This document shows, piece by piece, positions 1-7,766 of a stretch of DNA of 64,000 nucleotides. How positions within the stretch are numbered: the stretch's first letter is position 1; every line of letters starts with the position of its first letter. The DNA is from Sphingomonas aurea (lineage in GTDB: Bacteria > Pseudomonadota > Alphaproteobacteria > Sphingomonadales > Sphingomonadaceae): NCBI RefSeq assembly GCF_030678875.1, contig NZ_JAUUDS010000011.1:1-64000 (forward strand), in the 5' to 3' direction. The notes under the pieces were generated by a model, which worked only from the letters and a program-made list of their open reading frames with translations, was not told where the DNA came from and made no database searches. The position numbers and the translations under genes were made by a program.

Positions 1-803
1 GGCGGGCACGGCGGCGCGCCGGGCGAACCGCGGCACTGGAGGCGGCGGTGGCGGCGCGCACCGCCGACCTCAGCCGCGAGATCGCCGAACGCGCGGCGGC
101 CGAGGCGCGGGCCGCGGATCTGCGCGACGACCTGCGCCAGGCCAACCGGCTCGCCGCGCTCGGGCAGATCACCGCCAGCGTCGCGCACGAGACGGCGCAG
201 CCGGTCGCGGCGATCCGCAACTATGCCGCGGCCGGCGAACAGCTGCTCGACCGCGGCCAGGTCGAGGAGGTGCGCGGCAACCTGCGCGCGATCGACCGGC
301 TGACCGAGCGGATCGGCGCGGTCACCGCCGAACTGCGCGGCTTCTCGCGCAAGGGCAGCGGCACGATCGGCCCGGTGCCGCTGATCGAGGTAATCGACGG
401 CGCGCGCCTGATCCTGAAGGAGGGGCTGTCGCGCGTCGTGCTGTCGCTGCCCGACATCCCGTTCGACCTGCTGGTGGTCGCCGGGCGCGTGCGGCTGGAG
501 CAGGTGGTCGTCAACCTTCTCCAGAACGCGATCGAGGCGCTGGCCGGGCGCGCCGATGCGGCGGTCACGCTGACGCTCGACCTGCATCCCGACACGGTGG
601 TGCTGACCGTCGCCGACAATGGGCCGGGGATCGATCCGGCGATCGCCAGCCGCCTGTTCACGCCCTTCGCGACCAGCCGGCCCAAGGGCCTCGGCCTCGG
701 CCTCATCATCGCGCAGGACATCATGGGCGACCTGGGCGGGTCGCTGCGGCTGGTGCCCTCGACAACCGGCGCCGCCTTTGCCGTCGAGCTGCGCCGGGCA
801 TGA
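1..803 (+). CDS. Sensor histidine kinase, DctB-like, C-terminal part (5' truncated by window)
   Basis: The reading frame is open to the left edge, so only the cytoplasmic end of the kinase is present. A charged Ala/Arg/Glu-rich helix resembling a signalling coiled coil leads into a HisKA H-box (SVAHETAQPVAAI). This is followed by an HATPase_c domain with an N-box (NLLQNAIEAL), a G1 box (VADNGPGID) and a G2 box (GLGLGL). The H-box resembles the AHEINQPLAAI version of DctB-type kinases, but with T-A in place of I-N. The stop codon overlaps the start of the response regulator (ATGA), so the two are translationally coupled and form a two-component pair. The sensor domain lies outside the window and the ligand cannot be read; C4-dicarboxylate is only the family precedent. 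Confidence 0.88.
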   Translation, partial: RARRRAGRTAALEAAVAARTADLSREIAERAAAEARAADLRDDLRQANRLAALGQITASVAHETAQPVAAIRNYAAAGEQLLDRGQVEEVRGNLRAIDRLTERIGAVTAELRGFSRKGSGTIGPVPLIEVIDGARLILKEGLSRVVLSLPDIPFDLLVVAGRVRLEQVVVNLLQNAIEALAGRADAAVTLTLDLHPDTVVLTVADNGPGIDPAIASRLFTPFATSRPKGLGLGLIIAQDIMGDLGGSLRLVPSTTGAAFAVELRRA

Positions 804-2107
804 GCGCGCAAGGCCGCGTCGCGCTGGTCGAGGATGACGAGGATCTGCGCGCCTCGACCGCGCAGCTGCTGACGCTGGCCGGCTTCGCGGTCGACGCCTG
901 GCCGGCCGCGCCACCGGCGCTCGACGCGATCGACGCCGACTTTCCGGGCGTGGTCGTCACCGACATCCGCATGCCCGCCATGTCGGGGCTGGAGCTGTTC
1001 CGCACCCTCCACGATCGCGACCCGGCGCTGCCGGTCATCCTGGTCACCGGCCATGCCGACGTCGCGATGGCGGTCGACGCGCTGAAGGCGGGGGCATGGG
1101 ATTTCCTGGCCAAGCCGTTCGATCCCGCCGCGCTGGTCGCCGCGGTCGGCCGGGCGATGACCGCGCGCGGCCTGGCGCTCGACAACCGCCGGCTGCGCGC
1201 CGCGGCGGCCAGCACCGACGAGACGGTCGCGGCCGGGCTGATCGGCCGATCGCCCGCCATACGGCGGCTGCGCGAGATGGTGCCGGTGCTGGCCGATGCC
1301 GGCATCGACCTGTTCGTCGAGGGCGAGACGGGCACCGGCAAGGAGCTGCTCGCCCGCCTGATCCACCGTGCCGGGCGCCGCGCACGACACCGCTTCGTTG
1401 CGGTCGCCTGCGCCGCGCTGCCCGATGCGGTGATCGACGGCGAGCTGTTCGGCGGCGCCGGCGCGGGCGGCGTTGCGGCATCGGCGCGCGGCACGCTGTT
1501 CCTCGACGATGTCGACCGCGCCTCGCCGATGCTGCAGGCACGGCTGGTGCCGCTGGTCGAGAACCGCGCCGTGCCGGGCAGCGGCGGCCGTGCGCCGACG
1601 CCGATCGACCTGCGCGTGATCGCCACCGGTGGTGAGGGTGGATCGGCGGCGATGCTGCCCGAGCTGTTCTATCGCCTCGCCGCGGTGCGCCTGCGCCTGC
1701 CGCCCTTGCGCGAGCGGCGCGAGGATGTGCCCTTGCTGTTCGCGCATCTGGTCGACGCCTCTGCCGCGCGGCTGCGCGTGCCGATCCCGCCGCTCACCGC
1801 CGCTGCGCGCGACCGGCTCGGCGATCACGATTGGCCGGGCAATGTCCGCGAGCTGGCGCATTTCGCCGACCGCTTCGTCCTGGGGCTGGAAGATCAGGCT
1901 GGCGCCGCCCTGCCCCCCGCCGGCACCCTGCCCGACCGTGTCGCCGCGTTCGAGCGCGACGCGATCGTCGAGGCGGTGCTTATCGCGGGCGGCGAGACGG
2001 GCGCGGCGATGGAGCAGCTGGGACTGCCGCGCAAGACCTTCTACTACAAGGTCCAGCGCCACGGCATCGACCTGGCGGCACTGCGCCGGCGGGTGCGGTC
2101 GGGTTAG
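800..2107 (+). CDS. DctD/NtrC-type response regulator lacking the GAFTGA loop
   Basis: This 435-residue regulator has three domains. The receiver domain is residues 6-120, with likely phospho-acceptor Asp55 in TDIRMP and Lys105 in AKPFD. The AAA+ domain has Walker A GETGTGKE at about 175-182 and Walker B LFLDDVD at about 233-239. A Fis-type helix-turn-helix ends the protein (LGLPRKTFYYKVQRHGID). Family members carry ELFG-x(3-5)-GAFTGA between the two Walker motifs, the loop that contacts sigma-54. Here the stretch after ELFG is short and reads GAGAGGVAASARG, so the loop is missing. The protein is coupled to the upstream kinase by an ATGA overlap. It may regulate sigma-70 promoters, as regulators of this class without GAFTGA do (for example TyrR and Rhodobacter NtrC). 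That role is inferred. Confidence 0.9.
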   Translation: MSAQGRVALVEDDEDLRASTAQLLTLAGFAVDAWPAAPPALDAIDADFPGVVVTDIRMPAMSGLELFRTLHDRDPALPVILVTGHADVAMAVDALKAGAWDFLAKPFDPAALVAAVGRAMTARGLALDNRRLRAAAASTDETVAAGLIGRSPAIRRLREMVPVLADAGIDLFVEGETGTGKELLARLIHRAGRRARHRFVAVACAALPDAVIDGELFGGAGAGGVAASARGTLFLDDVDRASPMLQARLVPLVENRAVPGSGGRAPTPIDLRVIATGGEGGSAAMLPELFYRLAAVRLRLPPLRERREDVPLLFAHLVDASAARLRVPIPPLTAAARDRLGDHDWPGNVRELAHFADRFVLGLEDQAGAALPPAGTLPDRVAAFERDAIVEAVLIAGGETGAAMEQLGLPRKTFYYKVQRHGIDLAALRRRVRSG

Positions 2108-2114
2108 CTCCCAT

Positions 2115-2190
2115 CGTCATCCCGCGCAGGCGAGAGTTCAGGTCATGGCTGGAACCGAGCCTCAGCGGCTCTGGATGCCCGCATACGCGG
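2115..2190. repeat. Degenerate REP-like inverted repeat
   Basis: The left side (CGTCATCCCGCGCAGGCG) and the right side beginning CTCTGGATGCCCGC resemble the arms of the better-preserved element at 31047-31142. The arms have drifted and no longer pair well. The element lies between the regulator (+) and the GNAT gene (-), two genes that converge here. Confidence 0.4.
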
Positions 2191-2191
2191 T

Positions 2192-2707
2192 TCACCCACG
2201 AACGAAGGTCAGGATCGGACGTCCGCCATACCGCGCCTCGCCCGCGGCGCGGTAGCCGAGCCGTTCCGCCAGCCGGATCGAGGCTGCATTGTCGGGATCG
2301 ATGATGCACCCCGTCCGCGCAACGCCGGCATGCCCCGCCCAGTCGAGCACCGCCTCCATCGCCTCGCGCGCCAGCCCGCGGCCGTGGGCGTAGCTTGCCA
2401 GCGTCCAGCCGGCTTCGGGCAGGTCGGGCAGCGGCGGCTCGACCGTGCGGCGCGAGGTCATCAGCCCTGCCTCTCCGACGATCTGCCCCGTCTCGGCCTC
2501 GCGCAGCACCCACATGCCGTGGCCGAAGGCGGTCCACTGGCCGATATGGCGCAGCAGCCGCAACCACACCTCCTCCCGATCGCGCGCGCGCCCGCCGATA
2601 TGGGCGTAGACCAGCGGATCGGACCAGATCGCCGTCAGCGCGTCGAGGTCGTCGGGCCGATGGCCCGACAGGATCAGGCGGGCGGTGCGGAGCGTGGGTG
2701 CGGTCAT
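2192..2707 (-). CDS. GNAT family N-acetyltransferase (RimJ/RimL-like)
   Basis: The product is 171 residues and matches the acetyltransferase_3 (RimJ/RimL) layout. It starts TLRTARLILSGHRPDDLDAL and ends ERLGYRAAGEARYGG, the usual final strand-helix-strand of the fold. Acetyl-CoA is the donor; the acceptor cannot be predicted. The ATG at 2707 is preferred because it directly precedes the conserved RTxRLxL strand. A TTG 36 bases further upstream is in frame but has no Shine-Dalgarno sequence. The gene lies 53 bp after the TonB receptor on the same strand and may be read with it, though a functional link is not evident. Confidence 0.8.
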   Translation of the reverse strand: MTAPTLRTARLILSGHRPDDLDALTAIWSDPLVYAHIGGRARDREEVWLRLLRHIGQWTAFGHGMWVLREAETGQIVGEAGLMTSRRTVEPPLPDLPEAGWTLASYAHGRGLAREAMEAVLDWAGHAGVARTGCIIDPDNAASIRLAERLGYRAAGEARYGGRPILTFVRG

Positions 2708-2760
2708 CGCGGCCGGGTTCGCGCCGTTGCCGGGGAAATGCAACGGCGCGAACTGGTCGA

Positions 2761-5313
2761 TCAGAAGCGGTAGCGGATCGAGCCCGTCACCGTCCGGCCA
2801 TAGAGCGCGGTGTTGTTGAACACCGCCGAGGTCGACGACAGGATCGGGTTCAGGCTGCCGCCGCCACGGAAACCGAGCTTATCGAACAGGTTGTTGACGT
2901 TCAGCCCCAGCTCGACCCGGTCGACAGGGCGGAATTTCAGGAAGCCGCTGACGAAGGTCGACCCCTTGGCGGTGTAGAGGTTGAAGTCGTCGAGCGGCGT
3001 GCTGGTCTGCCCCGTGAAGCTCAGGCCGCCCGCGAACAGGCCGGCGTCGTAGGACGGGGACACCGAGAACAGCAGCTCCGGCTGGCCACCCGGCCGATTG
3101 CCGACCAGCGCCGCCGTGGCGCTGTCGGTGATCTTCGACTTGATGAACGTCCCGTCCGCGGCCAGGCGGAAATTGCCCAGGTTGAAGCGGCCGGTGAACT
3201 CGATGCCGTACGAGCGATAGCTGTTCGAGATGTTCGGGTCGTTGTTCGGCGCCGGGTTGTTGATGCGGGTGAAGTCGTAATTATTCTCGGTCAGGGTCGA
3301 GCGGAAGCCGGTGATCTCCGCCGTGTACGACCCGCCGAGCAGGTCACCGCGCTGCTTCAGGCCGACTTCCTGCTGGTTCAGATAGTTGATCGACACGCCG
3401 CGCCCGTTCTGGGTCAGCGAGCCGTCGGCGTTGAAATTGCCCGACAGCACCAGGCGGTCGGCGTTGAAGCGGCCGCCGCGGCTGACCCGGGCGAACACGC
3501 TGGTCGAGTTGGTGAAGGCATAGAGCGCACCCGCCGACCAGCTGACATAGTTGCGGCGATAGTCGATATTCTCGACCGTGCTGCTCGGCACCAGCGACGG
3601 CAGCAGGGCAGAACCGAGCGCGTCCGACACGCGGAAGAGCGGGCCGGTCTGGCCGCCCTGCGCAGTGCCCTCACCCTTCACGCTGTCCCAGCGGACGCTG
3701 GCGTCCAGCTCCAGCCCGCCACCCGAATAGTTGAACGAGCCGAACGCCGCATCGTCGGTGTATTTCAGGTCGACGGTGCGCTGGCAGCAGGTGCCCCAAT
3801 TGTCGTTGAAGCCCGCCTGTCCCGCCGCGGTCAGCTGGTTGCCGGTCGGCGAGAACAGGTCGAGCGGCGCGGCATTCTCGCCGTTCAGCTCGCTATACTG
3901 GCGGTTGACGTGCCAGTCCTGCTGGATGTTCTGGCTCATGTGGAACCAGCCGGCGATCGCGCGCAGCGTGCCCGCACCGACGTCGAACTTCTTGGTCAGC
4001 TGCAGGTTGTTCACGAAATTGCCCATGTCGGTCATGCGCGTGTTGATGTTGGGATTATTGTTCACATAAGTGCCGGTGTAGAGCTGCCCCAGCTTCGGCC
4101 CCGCGGCGTAGCGGATCGACCCCACGGTGCTGCCGTTGACCGACGAGCCGAGCAGGCTGGCGGTGGTCTGCACGTTGATGAACTGGGTGGTGAAGTTGCC
4201 CTTCATATCAGTGTAGCGGATCGAGTCGTCGACGGTGAAGCCGCTGTCGAAGTCATAGTGCAGCTGCGCACCGATGGACGTGACGCGCGGGTGAATGCCC
4301 TCCACCTCGGCATTCTCGATCTGGCCGCCATTGGTCAGATACTGGAAGCTGCGATTGTAGATCGAGTAGCTCGATCCGTCGCGTCCGTCGAAGGTCGGCA
4401 GCGGGCTGAACCCGACGACCTTGTTGCCGTCGAGTTTGGCCAGAGACGGCGTGGTGGTGTTGGTCGGCGCCTGCTCGTCCAGCCGCTTGAACAGGATGCG
4501 GATGAAGCCCTTGTTGTCGGCGAAGTCCTTGGTGACGTTACCCTTGATCTGGTAGCCGCGCAGGATGTTCCAGTTCTCGTTGGTCAGGCCGCCGCCGTTG
4601 CGGGCATAGCCGCCAACGTGGAAGCGCAGGCTGTCGCTGATCGGCGCGCCGTAATCGAAATCGACGCGGTGCTCGCGATATCCCAGGCCATTCGAGTACG
4701 CGACCGAGCCGCCCGCGCGATCGCCGGTCTTGCTGATATAGTTGACGACCGCGCCCGGCGCCTGGCTGGTCGCGGTGGAGGCGGAGCCGCCGCGCACCGC
4801 CTCGACCCGCTCGACATTCTGGTCGAAGCGCAGCCAGTAATCGTTGTTGCCGAAGTTCATGTCACCGAACAGCGTGACGGGCAGGCCGTCCTCCTGCAGC
4901 GCGACATATTCCGAACCGCCTGTCGACACCGGGATACCACGCACGCCGATATTGGCGTTACCGCCCGGGCCGGCGGTGTCCGACGGCTGGAGGCCGGGGA
5001 TCGAGCGCAGCACCTCCGCCTCCGAACGCGGCGTGAAGTTCTGGATCGATTCGTTGCTGACCTGGCTGACCGAGATCGAGCTGCGGAAACGCGAACGCTC
5101 GCCGGTGGTGGCGGTGACGACGATGTCCTCGCTCTGCGCCGCCGCATCGGGCACCGCGCCGGGGTCGGTCGCCGGGTTCGGCGCGCCAGGGGCGGTGGTG
5201 GCGGGCGTCGTCGCCTGCGACGGGCTTGCATCCTGCGCCGCGGCGGGAATTGCCCAGCAAGCGGCGGCGAGGGCCAGTATCGAGGTGCAGGAATAGCGAT
5301 CGGCGCGCATCAT
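2761..5313 (-). CDS. TonB-dependent outer-membrane receptor next to a tryptophan halogenase gene
   Basis: The product is 850 residues. It has a signal peptide ending AIPAAAQD, a Pro/Ala/Thr-rich spacer, a TonB-box-like segment (EDIVVTATTG), a plug domain (IGVRGIPVSTGGSEYVALQ) and a beta-barrel ending in the aromatic C-terminus SIRYRF. TonB/ExbBD energises import of the ligand into the periplasm. The start is the first of two adjacent ATGs, with AGGAGAGG 8 bases upstream; a longer in-frame reading has no such site. The flavin-dependent halogenase gene lies immediately upstream on the same strand. Receptors with this partner in Caulobacterales, Xanthomonadales and sphingomonads usually belong to carbohydrate-uptake loci under LacI control, and the paired operators at 5384-5416 fit that. 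The substrate is unknown. Confidence 0.92.
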   Translation of the reverse strand: MMRADRYSCTSILALAAACWAIPAAAQDASPSQATTPATTAPGAPNPATDPGAVPDAAAQSEDIVVTATTGERSRFRSSISVSQVSNESIQNFTPRSEAEVLRSIPGLQPSDTAGPGGNANIGVRGIPVSTGGSEYVALQEDGLPVTLFGDMNFGNNDYWLRFDQNVERVEAVRGGSASTATSQAPGAVVNYISKTGDRAGGSVAYSNGLGYREHRVDFDYGAPISDSLRFHVGGYARNGGGLTNENWNILRGYQIKGNVTKDFADNKGFIRILFKRLDEQAPTNTTTPSLAKLDGNKVVGFSPLPTFDGRDGSSYSIYNRSFQYLTNGGQIENAEVEGIHPRVTSIGAQLHYDFDSGFTVDDSIRYTDMKGNFTTQFINVQTTASLLGSSVNGSTVGSIRYAAGPKLGQLYTGTYVNNNPNINTRMTDMGNFVNNLQLTKKFDVGAGTLRAIAGWFHMSQNIQQDWHVNRQYSELNGENAAPLDLFSPTGNQLTAAGQAGFNDNWGTCCQRTVDLKYTDDAAFGSFNYSGGGLELDASVRWDSVKGEGTAQGGQTGPLFRVSDALGSALLPSLVPSSTVENIDYRRNYVSWSAGALYAFTNSTSVFARVSRGGRFNADRLVLSGNFNADGSLTQNGRGVSINYLNQQEVGLKQRGDLLGGSYTAEITGFRSTLTENNYDFTRINNPAPNNDPNISNSYRSYGIEFTGRFNLGNFRLAADGTFIKSKITDSATAALVGNRPGGQPELLFSVSPSYDAGLFAGGLSFTGQTSTPLDDFNLYTAKGSTFVSGFLKFRPVDRVELGLNVNNLFDKLGFRGGGSLNPILSSTSAVFNNTALYGRTVTGSIRYRF

Positions 5314-5383
5314 CGTAGAATCCTCTCCTGAACGTTCCGCCGGCTCTTTGGCAGGCGATACCCTCGCGCTGATACGCACGTTT

Positions 5384-5416
5384 CAATCGTTTGCAAAGGA
5401 AAAATGCAAACGATTG
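5384..5416. promoter_or_regulatory. Two LacI-type operators upstream of the TonB receptor
   Basis: CAATCGTTTGCA (5384-5395) and TGCAAACGATTG (5405-5416) form a perfect 12-bp inverted pair with a 9-nt gap. Each half is itself close to the palindrome GCAA-W-CG-W-TTGC with a central CpG, the usual form of LacI/PurR-family operators. The pair lies 71-103 bp upstream of the receptor start. A third copy is at 7009-7020. The cognate regulator is not adjacent. Confidence 0.6.
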
Positions 5417-5438
5417 CTGGCACAGCCTTGCCGTAGCG

Positions 5439-6956
5439 TCAGGCGGTGCCGATCAGGCGGCCGATGGTGTCGGCGTGGCGCGGCATCGTGTCGGCGACGC
5501 GCGCGATCGTCGCGGCGAGCCGCTCGACATAGGCGGTGCTCTGGCCTGCGTCGCTGGCATAGCCGAGCAGCGGATCGACACCGCGCGGCCAATTGAGCTG
5601 GCCGATATGCACCGCCAGCCAGCTCGCCGCGCCGAACAGGTCCATATCGCGCGCGATCAGCCGGCCACCGTCCTGGAAATGCGCGATCTTCAGCGCCAGC
5701 GTGTCGGGAATCGCCATCGCCGCGCAGTCGCGCCACAGCGGCGAATCGGCGCGCGCGGTCAGCTTGTAGTGAAGGATCAAAAAGTCGCGGATCCGCTCGA
5801 ACTCGGTGATCGCGATCCGGTTATACTCGTCGATCACCAGCGGGTCGAAGGCGCGGGTGGGGAACAGCGCGAGCAGCTTGGCGATGCCCGCCTGGATCAG
5901 GTGGATACTGGTCGATTCCAGCGGCTCCATGAACCCGCTCGCCAGCCCGATCGCGATCACGTTGCGATGCCAGAACAGGTTGCGCCGCCCGGTGACGAAG
6001 CGCAGCGGGCGCGGATCGCCGAGCGGCTCGCCGTCGAGGTTCGCGAGCAGCGTCGCCGCCGCCTCGTCGTCGCTGACATGCCGGCTGGCATAGACATAGC
6101 CGTTGCCCGTGCGGTGCTGGAGCGGGATGCGCCACTGCCACCCCGCGGCGCGCGCGGTCGATCGGGTATAGGGCAGCGGATCGCCGTCCTGCATGGAGGG
6201 CACCGCCAGCGCGCGGTCGCAGGGCAGCCAGTGGGTCCAGTCCTGATAACCGGTGTGCAGCGCCCCCTCGATCAGCAGCCCGCGAAACCCCGAACAGTCG
6301 ACGAACAGCTCGGCGGCCAGCACCCGCCCGTCGGCCAGGGTGACGCCTGCGACGCGTCCGCTCTCGCCATCGAGCGCGACATGCGCCACCCGTCCCTCGG
6401 TCCGCACCACGCCCCGCGCCTCGGCATAGCGGCGCAGGAATGCGGCGTAGAGCCCGGCATCGAAGTGATAGGCATAGTCGAAGGTCGAGCCGACGTTGCG
6501 CGGATCGCCGAGTGGCTGGGCAAAGCGCCCGCGGCTGGCGGCGCCCCACGCCATCGACAGGTCATCGAGCGGGATCTCGCATCCCGCCGCCCGCGCCGCC
6601 AGCCAGTGCTGGTGGACCGCGAGCATGTCGAACGGCTTCCCGAACGTGCCGAAGGGGTGGAAATAGCGGTGGCCGAGCTGCGCCCAGTCGACGAATTCGA
6701 TTCCCAGCTTGAAGCTGCCCTTGGTCTCGCGGACGAAATTCGCCTCGGCGATGCCCAGCGTGTCGTTGAACAGGCGGATAGGCGGGATCGTCGCCTCGCC
6801 CACGCCGACGGTGCCGATCTCTTCCGATTCGACCAGCTCGATCCGGCAGCCGCGCGGCAGCGCATGGGCGAGCGCCGCGGCAGTCATCCAGCCCGCCGTG
6901 CCGCCGCCGACGATCAGGATAGACCGGATCGCATCGTCTGCCTTGTCGTCCATCAT
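5439..6956 (-). CDS. Flavin-dependent tryptophan-halogenase family protein
   Basis: The product is 505 residues, normal for the family. It has the FAD-binding GGGTAGW (residues 17-23), the flavin motif VGEATIPP (52-59), the WxWxIP halogenase signature as WQWRIP (273-278) and an EPLEST motif (344-349). By family alignment, Lys83 in GSFKLG and Glu347 correspond to the catalytic Lys79 and Glu346 of PrnA, so the chemistry could be intact. A separate reductase would have to supply FADH2; none is seen nearby. The gene precedes a TonB receptor on the same strand and has a LacI-type operator in its own promoter. No biosynthetic cluster surrounds it, so the substrate may be something other than free tryptophan. 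The start is the first of two ATGs, after a GGGGGAGGG site. Confidence 0.9.
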   Translation of the reverse strand: MMDDKADDAIRSILIVGGGTAGWMTAAALAHALPRGCRIELVESEEIGTVGVGEATIPPIRLFNDTLGIAEANFVRETKGSFKLGIEFVDWAQLGHRYFHPFGTFGKPFDMLAVHQHWLAARAAGCEIPLDDLSMAWGAASRGRFAQPLGDPRNVGSTFDYAYHFDAGLYAAFLRRYAEARGVVRTEGRVAHVALDGESGRVAGVTLADGRVLAAELFVDCSGFRGLLIEGALHTGYQDWTHWLPCDRALAVPSMQDGDPLPYTRSTARAAGWQWRIPLQHRTGNGYVYASRHVSDDEAAATLLANLDGEPLGDPRPLRFVTGRRNLFWHRNVIAIGLASGFMEPLESTSIHLIQAGIAKLLALFPTRAFDPLVIDEYNRIAITEFERIRDFLILHYKLTARADSPLWRDCAAMAIPDTLALKIAHFQDGGRLIARDMDLFGAASWLAVHIGQLNWPRGVDPLLGYASDAGQSTAYVERLAATIARVADTMPRHADTIGRLIGTA

Positions 6957-7008
6957 CGCCCTCCCCCGCGCGACGATCGTTCGTCGCTGCGGAGCCTCAT
7001 ACAGCGCC

Positions 7009-7020
7009 GCAAACGATTGT
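7009..7020. promoter_or_regulatory. LacI-type operator upstream of the halogenase gene
   Basis: GCAAACGATTGT matches 11 of 12 positions of the sites at 5384-5416. It lies about 53-64 bp upstream of the halogenase start, between that gene and tetR. Three copies in front of two neighbouring same-strand genes suggest one regulator controls both. Confidence 0.5.
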
Positions 7021-7036
7021 CGTCAAGCGAACAGCG

Positions 7037-7660
7037 TCACGCCTCCACCGGCAGTTGCGCCAGTTCGTCGTCGATGATCCGCTCGATCTTGGCGTGGAGC
7101 GCGGTGGCATCGCCGCCCTCGCTGGCGATGCGGCGACAGGTCAGTCCGGTGCCGATCGTCATGATGAAATCGGCGAGCAGGTCCAGCCTGGCAGGATCGG
7201 CATGGGCAGGAGCCAAAGAGGCGAGCGCGGTCGTCAGGCTGTCGCGCACCCGCCGCTCGATCCGGCGGTTGATCTCCGCCATCCGGTCGTTGCGGGCGAT
7301 CTCGGCCAAGATCTCGGTCATCATCCGGCAATCCTCGATCGGCTCGTCGATCGCGAGCAGCCGCGTGATCCAGGTCCGGACCGCCGTCCGGTCGCCGCGA
7401 TCGATCGCCTGGGCAAGGCACGCCTCGTGCAGGAATCCCTCGATATCGCGCTCGACGATCGCGGCGATGATGTCTTCCTTGCTCTGGAAGTCGCGATAGA
7501 TCTGCCCGACCTTCACCCCCGAGGCGGCCGCGATCTGCGCCACGCCCGTGCTGTGAAAGCCGCGCTGGACGAACAGCGCCCGCGCGGTTTCCAGCAGATG
7601 TTCCCGCCGGGCATCGGCCCGGGTTGCACGCGCGGCATTGGTGCAGTGCAATAATTTCAT
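7037..7660 (-). CDS. TetR/AcrR family repressor of the adjacent RND efflux operon
   Basis: The product is 207 residues. The N-terminal helix-turn-helix (HSTGVAQIAAASGVKVGQIY, then RDFQSKEDII) is the TetR signature; the rest is an all-helical ligand-binding domain. The ATG at 7660 puts the HTH in the usual position; an in-frame extension to 7735 would run through the palindrome at 7720-7739. The gene is divergent from the efflux operon, and the palindrome sits between the two starts. The likely role is repression of both genes until a drug or metabolite binds. The inducer is unknown. Confidence 0.9.
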   Translation of the reverse strand: MKLLHCTNAARATRADARREHLLETARALFVQRGFHSTGVAQIAAASGVKVGQIYRDFQSKEDIIAAIVERDIEGFLHEACLAQAIDRGDRTAVRTWITRLLAIDEPIEDCRMMTEILAEIARNDRMAEINRRIERRVRDSLTTALASLAPAHADPARLDLLADFIMTIGTGLTCRRIASEGGDATALHAKIERIIDDELAQLPVEA

Positions 7661-7719
7661 TCTCGTCCCGGTCCCGGTGGCTTGCCAAGGATCGACCTTT
7701 AGGAGTAGTCGGCTGAACC

Positions 7720-7739
7720 GTGAATGATCGATCACTCAC
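7720..7739. promoter_or_regulatory. TetR-type palindromic operator between tetR and the RND operon
   Basis: GTGAATGATCGATCACTCAC is a 20-bp palindrome that pairs at 18 of 20 positions around a central GATC. It lies 28 bp before the membrane fusion protein start and 60 bp before tetR. Its size and position fit a binding site for the adjacent TetR protein. Confidence 0.65.
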
Positions 7740-7766
7740 GAATTGGCAAGGCAGCAGGTCGAAACC

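Noticed and set aside
2395-5331. A 978-codon open frame on the plus strand under the TonB receptor
   Set aside because: Antisense shadow of a receptor with signal peptide and plug; no domain in the plus frame.
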